Assembly (NCBI RefSeq): GCF_002770725.1 | Contig: NZ_NQVN01000022.1 | Location: 22,506 to 86,505, forward strand | Reading direction: 5' to 3' | DNA length: 64,000 nucleotides | DNA from: Pleomorphomonas carboxyditropha | GTDB taxonomy: Bacteria; Pseudomonadota; Alphaproteobacteria; Rhizobiales; Pleomorphomonadaceae | In this document: positions 62,461 through 64,000 of the stretch, piece by piece | How the letters are laid out: each line of letters opens with the position of its first letter | Numbering within the stretch: position 1 is the stretch's first letter | Notes under the pieces: model-generated | Databases searched by the model: none | What the model was told of the DNA's origin: nothing | What the model saw: only the letters and a program-made list of their open reading frames with translations | Program-made: the position numbers and the translations under genes

Positions 62461-64000
62461 ATGCGTATCACCATCAAGCTAAAGCTTGCGCTATCCTTCG
62501 CCCTGGTCGTGGCGATGCTGATCGCCCTTGCCGTGCTCAGCATCGCCAACCTGTCCAAGCTCAACAGCTCGCTGACCGACCTCATTTACGGCCCGGCGCT
62601 CCGCCTGGAATACGCGCTGGGCGCCTCCGGCTCGCTGGCGGAAAGCGTCCGCCAGCAGAAGAACGCGCTTCTGTCGACCGGCAGCGAAGAAATGGCCGAC
62701 TATTACGAAAAGTCCGACGCCGCCTTCGCCGCCGTCCGCGACGTCGTGACCAAGGGGCTGGCGATTGCCGATCCGGACGGCAAACCGCTTTGGGAGAAGC
62801 TGCTGAGCACCGTCAACGTCTACGAGAACACGGTGAAGAACCTGCATCAGGTCCAGTTGACGAGCGGCCAGCAGGCGGCGGTCAACCTCTCGAACGGCAA
62901 CATTCGCACCGCGGCGATCGCCATGACGGCCGCCTCCGACGAGCTCGTTGCCGTCGAGAGGAAGGCGATGGAAGCGGCCGAAAAATCCGCCGAGGCGAGC
63001 TATGAGTCGACCCGGCTCGTGCTGATCGCCATCGCGGTTGCCGCCTCGCTCATCGGCGCCGTCGCCGCCGCCTGGATGTCACTGTCCATCGCCCGCGGCC
63101 TGAAGCGCGGCGTCCAGCTGGCCGAAGCCGTTGCCATCGGCGACCTCAACCACGAGGTGGCGCACAAGGCCAACGACGAGATCAAGGACCTGATCTCGGC
63201 CATGCAGAAGATGACCGCCAACCTGCGCGAGACCGCCGGCATGGCCGCCGAGATCTCCAACGGCAACCTCACGGTGACGCCGAAGCCGCTGTCCGACAAG
63301 GATACGCTCGGCAAGTCGCTGCTCGATATGGTGGAGCGTCTTCGCTCGGTGGTGGCGGACGCGCTCGTTGCCTCGGACAATGTGTCGGCCGGCAGCCAGC
63401 AATTGTCGTCGGCCTCCGAGCAGATCGCCCAGGGCGCCACCGAGCAGGCCTCGTCGGCCGAGGAGGCCTCCTCGTCGATGGAGGAGATGGCCTCCAACAT
63501 CAAGCAGAACGCCGACAACGCCGCCCAGACCGAGAAGATCGCCCGCCAGTCGGCCAAGGATGCCGAAGTGTCCGGCCAGGCCGTCACCCAGGCCGTCGCC
63601 GCCATGCAGACCATCGCCGAGAAGATCGGCATCGTTCAGGAGATCGCCCGCCAGACCGACCTTCTGGCGCTCAACGCCGCCGTCGAGGCGGCCCGGGCCG
63701 GCGAGCATGGCCGCGGCTTCGCCGTCGTCGCCTCGGAGGTGCGCAAGCTGGCCGAGCGCTCGCAGGCGGCCGCCACCGAGATCTCGCAGATGTCGGTCGA
63801 TACTGTCGCCTCCGCCCAGCAGGCCGGCGACATGCTGAACCGCCTGGTGCCGGACATCCGCAAGACCGCCGAGCTGGTGTCGGAGATCTCCGCCGCCTGC
63901 CGCGAGCAGGACATTGGCGCCGCCCAGATCAACCAGGCGATCCAGCAGCTCGACAAGGTGACGCAGCAGAACGCCGGCGCCTCCGAGGAGATGTCGGCGA
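62461..64000 (+). CDS. Methyl-accepting chemotaxis protein, 3' end missing
   Basis: ATG 62461; 513 residues are visible and the frame is open at the window end. TM1 (about 7-28), a periplasmic helical sensor (to about 180), TM2 ([20 protein letters not shown]), then two HAMP-like segments and the signalling tip [20 protein letters not shown] with the conserved hairpin. It is the receptor of this chemotaxis operon. Confidence 0.93.
   Translation, partial: MRITIKLKLALSFALVVAMLIALAVLSIANLSKLNSSLTDLIYGPALRLEYALGASGSLAESVRQQKNALLSTGSEEMADYYEKSDAAFAAVRDVVTKGLAIADPDGKPLWEKLLSTVNVYENTVKNLHQVQLTSGQQAAVNLSNGNIRTAAIAMTAASDELVAVERKAMEAAEKSAEASYESTRLVLIAIAVAASLIGAVAAAWMSLSIARGLKRGVQLAEAVAIGDLNHEVAHKANDEIKDLISAMQKMTANLRETAGMAAEISNGNLTVTPKPLSDKDTLGKSLLDMVERLRSVVADALVASDNVSAGSQQLSSASEQIAQGATEQASSAEEASSSMEEMASNIKQNADNAAQTEKIARQSAKDAEVSGQAVTQAVAAMQTIAEKIGIVQEIARQTDLLALNAAVEAARAGEHGRGFAVVASEVRKLAERSQAAATEISQMSVDTVASAQQAGDMLNRLVPDIRKTAELVSEISAACREQDIGAAQINQAIQQLDKVTQQNAGASEEMSA

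Overview
The window is high-GC chromosomal DNA from an alphaproteobacterium. The order of the Hyphomicrobiales housekeeping genes (hisD, a DUF2948 gene, murA), the IIA-HPr-EI FruB fusion and the intergenic palindromes fit Hyphomicrobiales; the genus cannot be fixed by reading alone. It is a core chromosome interrupted by an integrated island. Left core (1-5256): the end of a DUF2892 gene, then a leftward cluster of hisD, DUF2948, an AHSA1/SRPBCC gene, a P-loop kinase-like gene, a GNAT acetyltransferase, murA and a small conserved gene. A tRNA-Thr(GGT) gene at 5257-5331 is the insertion site.

An island of about 27.8 kb (5287-33171) lies between two 47-bp copies of the tRNA 3' end. It has a tyrosine integrase next to attL and matching TAGCACG/TAGCACA arm-type sites at both ends. 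Its cargo, left to right: a divergent Thoeris pair (thsB, thsA); a type II CBASS locus (cap15 divergent from a DncV-like CD-NTase, cap2 and cap3); and a 7.4-kb unit between two copies of a small tyrosine recombinase gene, one truncated. That unit carries DUF930, DsbA-like, L,D-transpeptidase, Zn/Cd P-type ATPase, MerR and zinc-ribbon genes. After it comes the least familiar part, 21.9-30.1 kb: a GNRA- and UUCG-loop-rich leader RNA of about 410 nt, a 587-aa protein of unknown family, a TGT/DpdA-superfamily base-exchange enzyme with its catalytic residues intact, an HUH endonuclease-like protein, regulators, and a distant 579-aa homologue of the 587-aa protein behind its own structured leader. 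A PD-(D/E)XK-like protein, a toxin-antitoxin remnant, a small membrane protein and a DUF6641-like gene complete the island.

Right of attR (33172 to about 36.7 kb) is an older remnant: a frameshifted integrase and an unrecognised two-gene pair (soluble 311 aa plus four-TM 206 aa). Core sequence then resumes with PilZ and a tiny overlapping ORF, a scar made of fused aroE-like and NmrA-like fragments, an NmrA/MDR/TetR cluster, an aroE-like gene, the fructose PTS (fruB-fruK-fruA with divergent fruR), TetR/GH3/MFS/TauE genes, the pst phosphate operon behind a Pho box, a REC-HD-GYP regulator and a chemotaxis operon (STAS-cheY-cheA-cheW-mcp) cut by the window end.

Main leads: the leader RNA with mutually exclusive helices controlling a ribosome-binding site, followed by a TGT-like enzyme gene; and the 13-6-13 inverted repeats upstream of both small recombinase copies, which differ by a base-pair-preserving change.
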